DNA of 41,323 nucleotides from Pseudomonadota bacterium (GTDB lineage: Bacteria; Pseudomonadota; Gammaproteobacteria; Steroidobacterales; Steroidobacteraceae), in assembly GCA_023433515.1 (NCBI GenBank), contig JAEZCN010000249.1, positions 1 through 41,323 of the forward strand, read 5' to 3'. Both the position numbers and the translations under genes were made by a program. Shown here in pieces: positions 33,286 through 40,936 of the stretch (the first letter of the stretch is position 1; the number at the start of each line of letters is the position of its first letter). The notes below the pieces were generated by a model. That model was given only the letters and a program-made list of their open reading frames with translations. It ran no database searches and was not told the origin of the DNA.

Positions 33286-35361
33286 TCAGCCGCGACTGGC
33301 CGCGAGCCTCGCAACGTCGGGAAAATCCGCGTAACAGCGGCAGCGTTCCGTCGCCTTGTCGAGCGCCGCCCGCGCGCGCGCGACATCGCCTTTCAGCAGC
33401 CAGGATTGGGACACCCGCAGCAGCGAGCTGCTCTCGACACCCGCCTGCAGTGCCTCGTCCAGGTCGTGCTCCAGCGAGGCCAGCGCCGCCTTCGGGGCGC
33501 TGGCCGGATCGAGATCGAGCAACGTCAGGTAGTAATAGGCACGCGCGGCCTTGTCGGCCACGCCACCGGTGCCGGTGAGGAAATCCCGCTCGACGATCTC
33601 GAGCGCGCGCACGTAGGCATTGATCGCCTCCGCGCGTTTGCCGGACTGTCGATAGGAGTCGCCAAGCGAGCCCCACATCTGATGAATCTCGGCGCCGCCC
33701 GCCGCGCGAGCCATGTCGAGCGCCGCCTGGCGCAGACGCGCCGACTCGTCGAAGTCGCGCAGGTAGTAATAGATCATGCCGAGGAATTCGGTGCCCGCGT
33801 ACGACGCGGGCGCGACCTCGCGCGCTTTCAGATAAAGATCGCGCGCCGGCTCGAAGTCGCCTCGACACAAATACATGGTGCCGAGATTGGTGACGACGTA
33901 TTCGTTCTGCGGATCATGCCGGTGCGCGGTTTCCAGCGCCGCGATCGCGGCATTGGCGGTGCCCGCTCCGGCCTCGTAGATGCCCACCCACATCCAGGGC
34001 TTCCAGAATTGCGGCGAAATCGCGGCCGCCTCTCTCGCGCGCGCGATGGCGCGCGCGCCATCCGCCGCGGCGCCCGTGCGGCGGAACACGGCGAATTCGG
34101 CACTCGCGAGCGCGAGCAGGGTTTCGGTATCGCGCGGAGCGGCCTCGTTCAACTCCCTGAGCGCCTGGGCGGCCTCCTCGCCGCGACCCGATCGATAGAG
34201 GAAATACGCATTCGCGCGCACGACTTCGGGCGCGTGCGGGGCGAGCTGCATCGCGCGCACGCAGGACTTCTCCGCGTTCGCGAGCTGCCGCTCCTCGTTG
34301 ATCCATACGGCATCGAGCGACACTTCGCACAACCCCGCGTGAGCGGCCGGGTAGTTTGAGTCGTGGCGCAGGGCCGCTTCGAAATGATTGGCGGCGCGCC
34401 GCAGGTTGAGCTCGCTCGGAGCCTCGTCGAGATACAGCCGTCCTTGCAGGTACTCGTCCTGCACCGGCGCCAGCGGAAAATGCGGCGGATTGCGCGACTC
34501 GCCCGCGGGCAGACCGAACAACCGATGCACGGCCGCGGTCGCCCGTTCCGCAACTTCCGGTAGCCGCGCGACCTGCGAAGTCGGCAGGGTTTCTCCCCAG
34601 ATCTGCTGGCGGCGGCCGCGCGCGTCAACGTATGCATAGACGCGTATCGCCTGCGACTGACCCACGCGCACGACTTCGCCGTCGAGCACGGCATCCACGC
34701 GAAAGCGCTGCGCCAGCTCGCCGCGGTCCTCGTTCGCCGCGATGAGGGGCAGCGCCGCCGAGGTCACGCCGAGCGTCTTCTCGAGCCGGTCGCGCAGCAG
34801 CACGGCGAGCTGGCCGTCGGCGTCGCCCTTGAATGGCATGATCGCCACCTTGAAGCGACCGAATCTGGGCTTGAGCGGCGCGGTCGCCACCCGCTCCGCG
34901 CCGGCGTCCGCGGGCGTGCTCGCGCGGTTCCAGAGCCAGCCGCCGAACGCGAGGGCCACCAACGAGGCGGCGATCAGCGCCACGACAGGCAACCGGCGCG
35001 GAAGCGACGGCGGCGCAGGGACCGCCGGTGCGACGTCTGGGCCTGGTTCGCTGTCGAGTGGCGCCGCATTCGTCGTCGGGACGGCGGACCCGGCCTCGGG
35101 AGTCGTGCCGCTCTGATAGAGCTCGTATGCCTCGACACCCAAGGCTCGCGCCACCCGTTCGAGCGTCACGGGATCGACCGGCTGTTCGCGAAAAACGCGG
35201 TTGACGACGTCCTTCGGTGGCGCATCAAGTCCCTCCCGGTCGGCGATGCGTTCGGCGAGCGCGGCCTGCGTCTTGAGGCCTGCGTCGGACAACGCGCGCA
35301 AGAGCTTGATCTTCGAGGCTCTGACACCGCGTCGCCGGATGCGCGATTCGGGTTCTGTCAC
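33286..35361 (-). CDS. Membrane-anchored HTH regulator with FlgO/TolB-like and TPR domains
   Basis: This 691-residue protein looks like a CadC-style one-component signal transducer. Residues about 12-85 form a cro/C1-type helix-turn-helix (LKTQAALAERIADREGL, with ALGVEAYELYQ after it). A Pro/Ala linker (86-122) leads to a single transmembrane helix (124-145, LPVVALIAASLVALAFGGWL). Beyond it, residues 170-285 resemble the FlgO/TolB-like sensory domain (FKVAIMPFKGDADGQLAVLL), followed by TPRs to the end. So DNA binding is inside and sensing outside the inner membrane. GTG start; TATGAT on the minus strand at 35399-35394 is a fair -10. It is divergent from four exported-protein genes across a 96-bp gap with three phased repeats. 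The ligand is unknown. Confidence 0.8.
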   Translation of the reverse strand: MTEPESRIRRRGVRASKIKLLRALSDAGLKTQAALAERIADREGLDAPPKDVVNRVFREQPVDPVTLERVARALGVEAYELYQSGTTPEAGSAVPTTNAAPLDSEPGPDVAPAVPAPPSLPRRLPVVALIAASLVALAFGGWLWNRASTPADAGAERVATAPLKPRFGRFKVAIMPFKGDADGQLAVLLRDRLEKTLGVTSAALPLIAANEDRGELAQRFRVDAVLDGEVVRVGQSQAIRVYAYVDARGRRQQIWGETLPTSQVARLPEVAERATAAVHRLFGLPAGESRNPPHFPLAPVQDEYLQGRLYLDEAPSELNLRRAANHFEAALRHDSNYPAAHAGLCEVSLDAVWINEERQLANAEKSCVRAMQLAPHAPEVVRANAYFLYRSGRGEEAAQALRELNEAAPRDTETLLALASAEFAVFRRTGAAADGARAIARAREAAAISPQFWKPWMWVGIYEAGAGTANAAIAALETAHRHDPQNEYVVTNLGTMYLCRGDFEPARDLYLKAREVAPASYAGTEFLGMIYYYLRDFDESARLRQAALDMARAAGGAEIHQMWGSLGDSYRQSGKRAEAINAYVRALEIVERDFLTGTGGVADKAARAYYYLTLLDLDPASAPKAALASLEHDLDEALQAGVESSSLLRVSQSWLLKGDVARARAALDKATERCRCYADFPDVARLAASRG

Positions 35362-35393
35362 GGGAGAGTCACGATCCGGAAAAAGGGCTGCGG

Positions 35394-35399
35394 ATCATA
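35394..35399 (-). promoter_or_regulatory. -10 box of the regulator promoter
   Basis: TATGAT on the minus strand matches five of six bases of the sigma-70 -10. Transcription would start near 35387, giving a leader of about 26 nt before the GTG at 35361. It overlaps the first TAAC repeat by two bases, so a protein bound there would block this promoter. Confidence 0.4.
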
Positions 35400-35427
35400 A
35401 CCACCACTAACACGCGTTAACCACCCC
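35398..35427. promoter_or_regulatory. Three TAAC boxes in exact 10-bp phase
   Basis: The segment reads TAACCACCAC / TAACACGCGT / TAACCACCCC: three direct repeats starting at 35398, 35408 and 35418. The outer two share TAACCACC exactly. Ten-base spacing places all boxes on one face of the helix, as in tandem regulator sites. The array lies in the divergent gap between the regulator (35361) and the first exported-protein gene (35458). Confidence 0.55.
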
Positions 35428-35457
35428 GTACTGTCGATGCGCGCGCAGGGGCCCGGA

Positions 35458-35799
35458 ATGCAGGCTCGCCCCATGTGGATGGCCGCACGCGCCCGAAATC
35501 GAATCGTCATCACGTTGCTCGTGGTCTCGCAGAGCGTTCTCTGGGGCTGCGGTCCGCGCGTGGCGGGCGTTTACGTCGACGCCAGCGGCGCCACGCAATA
35601 CGAGTTCAGGCCCACCGGCGAGGTGTTCATCTCGGTGCTCGGGACCACCGTGAGCGCGCGTTACGAAGAGAACGCGGAACGGATCCTGGTCAGCGGCCCG
35701 CAGGGCACGGTCGTGCTGATCCGCAAGCACGACCGCCTCGAAGGACCGATGGGCCTCGAGCTCAGACCCGCGGAACGCATTCAAGAGAGTCATCCCTGA
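35458..35799 (+). CDS. Small lipoprotein, first gene of the exported cluster
   Basis: This 113-residue protein has a lipoprotein signal with lipobox LWGC. The short mature domain (VYVDASGATQYEFRPTGEVFIS and a run of beta strands) has no family I know. AGGGG lies before the ATG at 35458; other in-frame ATGs at 35437, 35473 and 35479 would change only the N-terminus. It is followed 25 bp later by the next lipoprotein gene and probably shares its transcript. It is the gene nearest the phased repeats. Confidence 0.68.
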   Translation: MQARPMWMAARARNRIVITLLVVSQSVLWGCGPRVAGVYVDASGATQYEFRPTGEVFISVLGTTVSARYEENAERILVSGPQGTVVLIRKHDRLEGPMGLELRPAERIQESHP

Positions 35800-35824
35800 A
35801 AGCCATGAGAGGAGCCACACCGTC

Positions 35825-36823
35825 ATGAGGAATCGATCGTTGGAACGCGGACTGCAAGGCATGACCGTGTTGCTTGCACTCGGCATGCTGGCCGCCTGCG
35901 GATCCAGGGAATCGCCGCAGGCCACCCAGCGCAAGTCCGCTTCGTCCGCCAGCGCATCGACGAAGCAGCCGGACGCCACGGCCGAGCAGGTCGCCGCCGA
36001 GGCGCGCGGCAAACTCAAGTGCCCCGCCAAGACCACCAGCGCGCCGCGCGCGGCCAATGCGCCCGTGGACGACATCGTCGGCGTGCGGCCCGGCATGACA
36101 TATGACGAAGCGACCAAGGTCGTGATGTGTTCCCACAAGCTGCTGGTGGTCAGCGAGGATCTGCGCGGCCGCTTTCACCTCAATACCTACGGCCAGAAAT
36201 TTCGCCAGGGATTCGGCGCGGGCTTCGCCGAGCCGCGCGTCAACGTGCAGAAGACCGCGCGCGAATGGGCGGAGGAGCTTCAATACGGCGACCGCGGCCG
36301 CGCCAGGCAACAGACTGCTCCCGGAGCCGCGCGCTGGTACGTCGGCACGCTGGGCGCGCCCGGCGAGGAACGCGTGGTGCACGTCTCGCGCGAGGAGGCT
36401 TACGAGGAAGGCCGTCATCCGACGATCGACAGCATCGTGAGCGCGCTCATCGCGAAGTACGGCCCGGTCACGGGGCGCACTCCGCTCCAGAACAGCGGCG
36501 AGGTGAATCTCCGCTGGGCAAACGATCCGTTCGGCCGAAGGATTACCGAGACGTCGCCGCTGTTCGGTGGGTGCCATGCCAACGCCCATTTCGGCGCCGC
36601 GCTGTCTTTCTCTCCGGACTGCGGCATCGTGGTCGGGGCCCGCATCCTGCCGACACGCGAGAATCCCGCGCTCGCGAATCTCCTGCAGGTCGTCGTCGTC
36701 GATCAGGCGGGCGCTTACGATGCGCTCCAGAAGACCGAACAATGGTTCGCGCAGGAGGACGCGCAGCGTCGCGCGCGCGAAGTCGAGGCGGCGGGCAAGA
36801 ATGCCGGCGCGCCGACGCTGTGA
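35825..36823 (+). CDS. Lipoprotein with cysteine-rich pair motif (paralogue of 37586 gene)
   Basis: This 332-residue lipoprotein (lipobox LAAC) has a Ser/Ala-rich linker and a domain that begins VGVRPGMTYDEATKVVMCSH. Later parts are IVSALIAKYGPVTG, LRWANDPFGRRI and GGCHANAHFGAALSFSPDCGIVVGA. The same order (GMTLGMSPAEIK, AALVGKYGK, LRLAWIDTPAGVRI, RCSKAHW...DGCGLTIVANF) occurs in the 37586 protein, so the two are paralogues. The paired cysteines probably form a disulfide in the periplasm. I know no function. AGAGGAG precedes the ATG. It is part of the four-gene + cluster facing the membrane regulator. Confidence 0.75.
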   Translation: MRNRSLERGLQGMTVLLALGMLAACGSRESPQATQRKSASSASASTKQPDATAEQVAAEARGKLKCPAKTTSAPRAANAPVDDIVGVRPGMTYDEATKVVMCSHKLLVVSEDLRGRFHLNTYGQKFRQGFGAGFAEPRVNVQKTAREWAEELQYGDRGRARQQTAPGAARWYVGTLGAPGEERVVHVSREEAYEEGRHPTIDSIVSALIAKYGPVTGRTPLQNSGEVNLRWANDPFGRRITETSPLFGGCHANAHFGAALSFSPDCGIVVGARILPTRENPALANLLQVVVVDQAGAYDALQKTEQWFAQEDAQRRAREVEAAGKNAGAPTL

Positions 36824-36834
36824 GGCAGTCGCAC

Positions 36835-37569
36835 ATGAAAGCGTTCAGTGCAGCGATTGCACTCACGGCATTTCTCTCGGCCTGCGGCAACGCAGACGTC
36901 GCCGCTCCGACGACGCACACATCCGAGGGCACGGGCCCGAAGGCCGCGTCCGCTGCGCCGACCGGTTCGGGAACGGCGGCGCGGCCCGCCGCCTCGCGGG
37001 CTCTCGCGGACCACGACGGAGAGCTGATCAACCCAGACAACAGCACCGTGGTTTTCCTCTATTACACCCTGGCGGGCGTGGCGCCGCCCATCGACGACTG
37101 GGTCGAGCAGGACACCCGGGTACGGTTCGCGCGACCACCCGACAAGGATGGACAACGCGCCGCGGTACGTGCCGAGCTTCAGGCCGCCGCCGCTGCTGTG
37201 CGCAATGTGGGCACGATGCGCCTGTCGCTGGACGCCAGCCTCAGCGACTACGACCCGACCTACGGCGAGTTCACGGTGCGCGCATTCGCGCCCAGCTCCG
37301 TGATCAATTTCGCCGCCTTCGATCAAACGGTGTCCGTGAGATTCGGTAATGGCCGCGATGCGCAGCTCTGGCGCGTCGATTCGGGAGAAGCCCGCTCGAT
37401 CCGCGACCGAATCGGTTACGGCGGGACCACGGCCGATGCGCGGGTTGCGATCACGGGCGTCCAGCCCGCGCCGAATGGCGGCGCGCTGGTCGTCGACGTC
37501 ATCGAGTACGAACTGCGTCATTCGACGAACGGACAGTTGATCGGCCGCGTGCACGTCGGCGCGCAATGA
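36835..37569 (+). CDS. Lipoprotein of unknown function, third gene of the cluster
   Basis: This 244-residue protein starts MKAFSAAIALTAFLSACG, a lipoprotein signal with lipobox LSAC. A Thr/Ala/Pro-rich linker of about 60 residues is followed by a domain with strands such as NSTVVFLYYTLAGVAPPID and GNGRDAQLWRVDSGE and the ending HSTNGQLIGRVHVGAQ. I do not recognise it. The ATG at 36835 begins the signal; the longer frame from 36127 overlaps the previous gene and is not used. GAGG lies about ten bases upstream and the spacing of 11 bp from the previous stop suggests one operon. Confidence 0.72.
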   Translation: MKAFSAAIALTAFLSACGNADVAAPTTHTSEGTGPKAASAAPTGSGTAARPAASRALADHDGELINPDNSTVVFLYYTLAGVAPPIDDWVEQDTRVRFARPPDKDGQRAAVRAELQAAAAAVRNVGTMRLSLDASLSDYDPTYGEFTVRAFAPSSVINFAAFDQTVSVRFGNGRDAQLWRVDSGEARSIRDRIGYGGTTADARVAITGVQPAPNGGALVVDVIEYELRHSTNGQLIGRVHVGAQ

Positions 37570-37585
37570 ACCTGGCGAGGACCCC

Positions 37586-38350
37586 ATGAAAAAGAATCTG
37601 ACGACCGCATTGCTGATCGCAGCACTTTCCGCGTTCGGAGCGTCGCTCCCCGCAACCGCCGCCGAATCCCGATCGGTCGACATCCTGGGCATGACACTCG
37701 GCATGTCGCCCGCGGAGATCAAGACGGCGCTGCAGGATTCCGGACTGCAGTTCAAGACCCGGGAGATCCCTCTCACGCTCAAGGATCTGCCGGGCGTGAC
37801 CTTCGTCGGCAGCCTGCACGCGATCCGGCATGGCGAAGACGTGCGCTCCGACGAGATCCGCGTCGACTTCCCGCCTCCGCCGCATGCGCCGCGAGCCGTG
37901 TTGATCACGCGGCTCGTCCAGTATCCCAACGATTCGGGACCCCTCACGCGCGAGGTCGCCGCCGCGCTGGTGGGCAAGTACGGCAAGGATCGCTGGATCG
38001 ACGATCGCTACAACACCGCCGCGTCGCTGCGCCTGGCCTGGATCGATACGCCCGCCGGCGTGCGCATCCTCGATCCGAAAACCAGGTGCTCGAAGGCCCA
38101 CTGGTCGCCGCGCGCCAACGAGGGCCATGCCTTCTTCAACTCGATACAGTTCGTCGACGGCTGCGGCCTGACCATCGTCGCGAACTTCCGCGGTGGCGAT
38201 CCCGGAACGCCGGGCGCGCCCATGGTCAGCGGAATGTGGACCACTCTCGTCGACTACCACTCGCTGCGTCAGCAGATTTCTCAGACACAGGTCTACGTGG
38301 AGCAGCAGGTGCGTGATGCGGCGAAAGCGCGTGGGACACCCAAACTCTGA
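37586..38350 (+). CDS. Exported protein, paralogue of the 35825 lipoprotein
   Basis: This 254-residue protein has a Sec signal peptide (LIAALSAFGASLPATAAES) without a lipobox, so it should be soluble in the periplasm. The mature domain, SVDILGMTLGMSPAEIKTAL, followed by AALVGKYGKDR, RLAWIDTPAGVRI, and a Cys pair (RCSKAHW and VDGCGLTIVANF), parallels the 332-residue lipoprotein above. A GAGG motif lies about ten bases before the ATG, 17 bp after the previous gene. It is the last gene of the exported cluster. Function is unknown; the parallel layout suggests a membrane-bound and a soluble form of one activity, which is inference. Confidence 0.75.
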   Translation: MKKNLTTALLIAALSAFGASLPATAAESRSVDILGMTLGMSPAEIKTALQDSGLQFKTREIPLTLKDLPGVTFVGSLHAIRHGEDVRSDEIRVDFPPPPHAPRAVLITRLVQYPNDSGPLTREVAAALVGKYGKDRWIDDRYNTAASLRLAWIDTPAGVRILDPKTRCSKAHWSPRANEGHAFFNSIQFVDGCGLTIVANFRGGDPGTPGAPMVSGMWTTLVDYHSLRQQISQTQVYVEQQVRDAAKARGTPKL

Positions 38351-38381
38351 TTCAGGCCGGACAACAGGCCGAGTACGCGGC

Positions 38382-38396
38382 CGGATGTTAGGCCAT
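38382..38396. repeat. 15-bp intergenic repeat, copy 2
   Basis: CGGATGTTAGGCCAT is identical to 30191-30205. It lies 32 bp after the 37586 gene and about 150 bp before the cupin gene. The same CGGWWGTTAGGC core appears at 15047-15058 and 40947-40958. Nothing else in the 198-bp gap is recognisable. Confidence 0.6.
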
Positions 38397-38548
38397 GTCG
38401 ACGATCGCCGGCCACATGGAGCTCGTATTGATTCGCACTCGCGGGCGAGTAATCCACTCCTACAATGGCGCGCCATCACGCGCTGATGGCGCAAAGATAG
38501 CCCGTGAGGCACTGTGCGACGCGCCGGACACAACCCCACGGTGACACT

Positions 38549-39016
38549 GTGACCATCAAGGACATCGGCCCGCAGCCGCAATCGTTCGACCTCGAACGGG
38601 CGACGCTCGAAAACGAAAACTATCGGACCGTGGTCTGGAGTGGCCGCTACCTGCAGGTCACACTGATGTCGATTCCCGTCGGCGGCGACATCGGGCTCGA
38701 AGCACACCCGGAAACGGACCAGTTCCTGCGCCTCGACGGCGGGCGCGGCCGCGTCCAGATGGGCCCCGCCAAAGATCAGCTGACGTTCGACAAGGAAGTG
38801 TCGGATGGTTGGTGCATTCTCGTGCCGGCAGGCACCTGGCACAACGTCACGAACATCGGCGATGAGCCGATGCAGATCTATGCGATCTACGCCCCGGCGC
38901 ATCACAAGCCCGGCAGGATCCACGAGAGTTTCGAGCAAGGTGAGGCGGACCAGGATGACCAGCCGGCGGAGTGGTCCGTGCAGCCTCCCCTCACCAGGCC
39001 CGACAAACACGGCTGA
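38549..39016 (+). CDS. Cupin-domain protein
   Basis: This 155-residue cytoplasmic protein has a single double-stranded beta-helix (cupin) domain. The motif MSIPVGGDIGLEAHPETDQFLRLDGG fits the first cupin motif, with His and Glu ligands, and WCILVPAGTWHNVTNIGDEPMQIYAIYAP the second. It resembles a common family of small cupins with unknown substrate. I start it at the GTG at 38549 (VTIKDIGPQPQ), the family-typical N-terminus; a GTG at 38504 would add 15 residues. The C-terminal AEWSVQPP tail fits homologues. It stands alone between the exported cluster and guaA. Confidence 0.85.
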   Translation: MTIKDIGPQPQSFDLERATLENENYRTVVWSGRYLQVTLMSIPVGGDIGLEAHPETDQFLRLDGGRGRVQMGPAKDQLTFDKEVSDGWCILVPAGTWHNVTNIGDEPMQIYAIYAPAHHKPGRIHESFEQGEADQDDQPAEWSVQPPLTRPDKHG

Positions 39017-39269
39017 GTGCCGCGGCATCGAGTGGGTTTGAATGCGGAACTCCCATCTGCGCGGGCTCACCAAGGATGCCTATTTCACGCCGCCGTTTCA
39101 CATCCATGGCCGCCTTTGAAGGCGCACGTGACCGAGCTCGAAGTCGACGTGTTGCCGCGACCATCGGCGAACACCGGTGCCGAGATCTCGGCCGTCGAGA
39201 AATACGCCGATAGACTCAATCCCTATGTCGATGGCCGACCGCCGCGGAACCACTCTCCGATTCGCGGGA

Positions 39270-40874
39270 TCACTCCCACTCGATCGTGGCCGGCGGCTTC
39301 CCGGAGATGTCGTACACCACGCGTGAGATGCCCTTCACTTCGTTGACGATGCGGCGCGAGCACACATCGAGGAAGTCGTACGGCAGCCGCGCCCAGTGCG
39401 CGGTCATGAAGTCGATGGTTTCGACGGCGCGCAGGCTGACGACGTAGTCGTAGCGGCGACCGTCGCCCATCACGCCCACCGAGCGCACGGGCAGGAAGAC
39501 GGCGAACGCCTGGCTGGTCTTGTCGTACAGATCGTGGCGCCGCAGCTCTTCGATGAAGATGTGATCCGCCTGGCGCAGCAGGTCCGCGTAGTCCTTGCGC
39601 ACCTCGCCCAGGATGCGCACGCCGAGACCGGGGCCGGGGAACGGATGGCGGTACACCATCTCGCGCGGCAGCCCGAGCTCTACGCCCAGCCGGCGCACCT
39701 CGTCCTTGAACAACTCGCGGAGCGGCTCGACGAGTTTCATGCGCATGTTCGCGGGCAAACCACCCACGTTGTGGTGCGACTTGATGACGTGCGCCTTGCC
39801 GGTCTTGGACCCGGCGGACTCGATCACGTCCGGGTAGATAGTGCCCTGCGCGAGGAAGTCGACGCCCGTGAGCTTCTGCGCTTCCTCGTCGAACACCTTC
39901 ACGAATTCGCCGCCGATGATCTTGCGCTTGCGCTCCGGATCGCTCTCGCCGCGCAGCGCGTCGAGGAAGCGTTGCTCCGCGTCCACGCGGATGACCTTCA
40001 CGCCGAGGTTCTCGGCGAAGATCTTCATGACCGCGTCGCCCTCGTTCAGACGCAGCAGGCCATGATCGACGAACACGCAGATGAGCTGATCGCCGATGGC
40101 CTTGTGCAGCAACGCCGCGACCACCGACGAATCCACGCCGCCCGATAGTCCGAGCAGCACCTTGCCCTTGCCCACCTGCGCGCGCACGCGCGCGATGGCG
40201 TCCTCGATGATGTTGCCGACGCTCCACAGCGCCTCGCATCCCGAGATCTCGCGCACGAATCGCTCGAGCAGCACCTTGCCCTGCAGCGTGTGCGTCACTT
40301 CGGGATGAAATTGCACGGCGTAGAACTTGCGCGACTCATCGGCCATCGCGGCCAGCGGCGCGTTTCCGCTGCGCGCAATTGCGGTGAACCCGGGCGGCAG
40401 TGCATCGACCTTGTCGCCGTGGCTCATCCACACGTCGAGCACGCCGCGACCCTCGCCGTCCTTGCGGTCGAACACGCCGTCGAACAGCTTGTTGGACGCG
40501 ATGCTCGTGACCTCGGCATAGCCGAACTCGCGGTGATTGGAATTGACCACGCGGCCGCCGAGCTGCTGCGCCATGGTCTGCATGCCGTAGCAGATGCCGA
40601 GCACCGGTACGCCGAGCTCGAACACCGCCTGTGGCGCGCGCGGCGGCTCCTTGTCGGTGACGGATTCGGGACCGCCGGAAAGGATGATGCCCTTGGGCTT
40701 CCACTTGCGGACGTCGTCGGACGTGATGTCCCAGGGAAGGATCTCGCAGTAGACGCCGAGCTCGCGCACACGGCGCGCGATGAGCTGGGTGTATTGCGCT
40801 CCGAAGTCGAGGATCAGGACGCGCGCGGAGTGGATGTCGGTCTGGGGTGTCGCGATTTCGGCGGCGCTGTTCAT
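39270..40874 (-). CDS. guaA: GMP synthase (glutamine-hydrolysing)
   Basis: The enzyme converts XMP to GMP with glutamine and ATP, the last step of guanine nucleotide synthesis. The 534-residue protein has an N-terminal class I glutamine amidotransferase: LILDFGAQYTQLIARRVRELGVY, the nucleophile in GICYGMQ, and the His/Glu pair in QFHPEVTHT. The ATP pyrophosphatase P-loop GLSGGVDSSVVAALL and the C-terminal GMP synthase domain, ending PPATIEWE, follow. It is slightly longer than E. coli GuaA (525) because of an extra N-terminal segment (AAEIATPQTDIHS). GAGG lies six bases before the ATG. It follows guaB by 62 bp, the usual guaBA operon order. Confidence 0.97.
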   Translation of the reverse strand: MNSAAEIATPQTDIHSARVLILDFGAQYTQLIARRVRELGVYCEILPWDITSDDVRKWKPKGIILSGGPESVTDKEPPRAPQAVFELGVPVLGICYGMQTMAQQLGGRVVNSNHREFGYAEVTSIASNKLFDGVFDRKDGEGRGVLDVWMSHGDKVDALPPGFTAIARSGNAPLAAMADESRKFYAVQFHPEVTHTLQGKVLLERFVREISGCEALWSVGNIIEDAIARVRAQVGKGKVLLGLSGGVDSSVVAALLHKAIGDQLICVFVDHGLLRLNEGDAVMKIFAENLGVKVIRVDAEQRFLDALRGESDPERKRKIIGGEFVKVFDEEAQKLTGVDFLAQGTIYPDVIESAGSKTGKAHVIKSHHNVGGLPANMRMKLVEPLRELFKDEVRRLGVELGLPREMVYRHPFPGPGLGVRILGEVRKDYADLLRQADHIFIEELRRHDLYDKTSQAFAVFLPVRSVGVMGDGRRYDYVVSLRAVETIDFMTAHWARLPYDFLDVCSRRIVNEVKGISRVVYDISGKPPATIEWE

Positions 40875-40936
40875 TCTTGCCTCAAAATTTTTTGGCGTGA
40901 TACGCCACGCCAGCCGGACACGCCCTTCCCGGATCT

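Noticed and set aside
39017..39269. Open frame on the + strand between the cupin and guaA
   Set aside because: There is no signal, domain or Shine-Dalgarno, and the frame continues into antisense of guaA. I see nothing else in this 253-bp gap.
40880..40910. Hairpin GGCGT-ATC-ACGCC and six T between guaB and guaA
   Set aside because: On the transcribed (minus) strand the hairpin is followed by A, not T, so it is not an intrinsic terminator; the pair is a normal operon.
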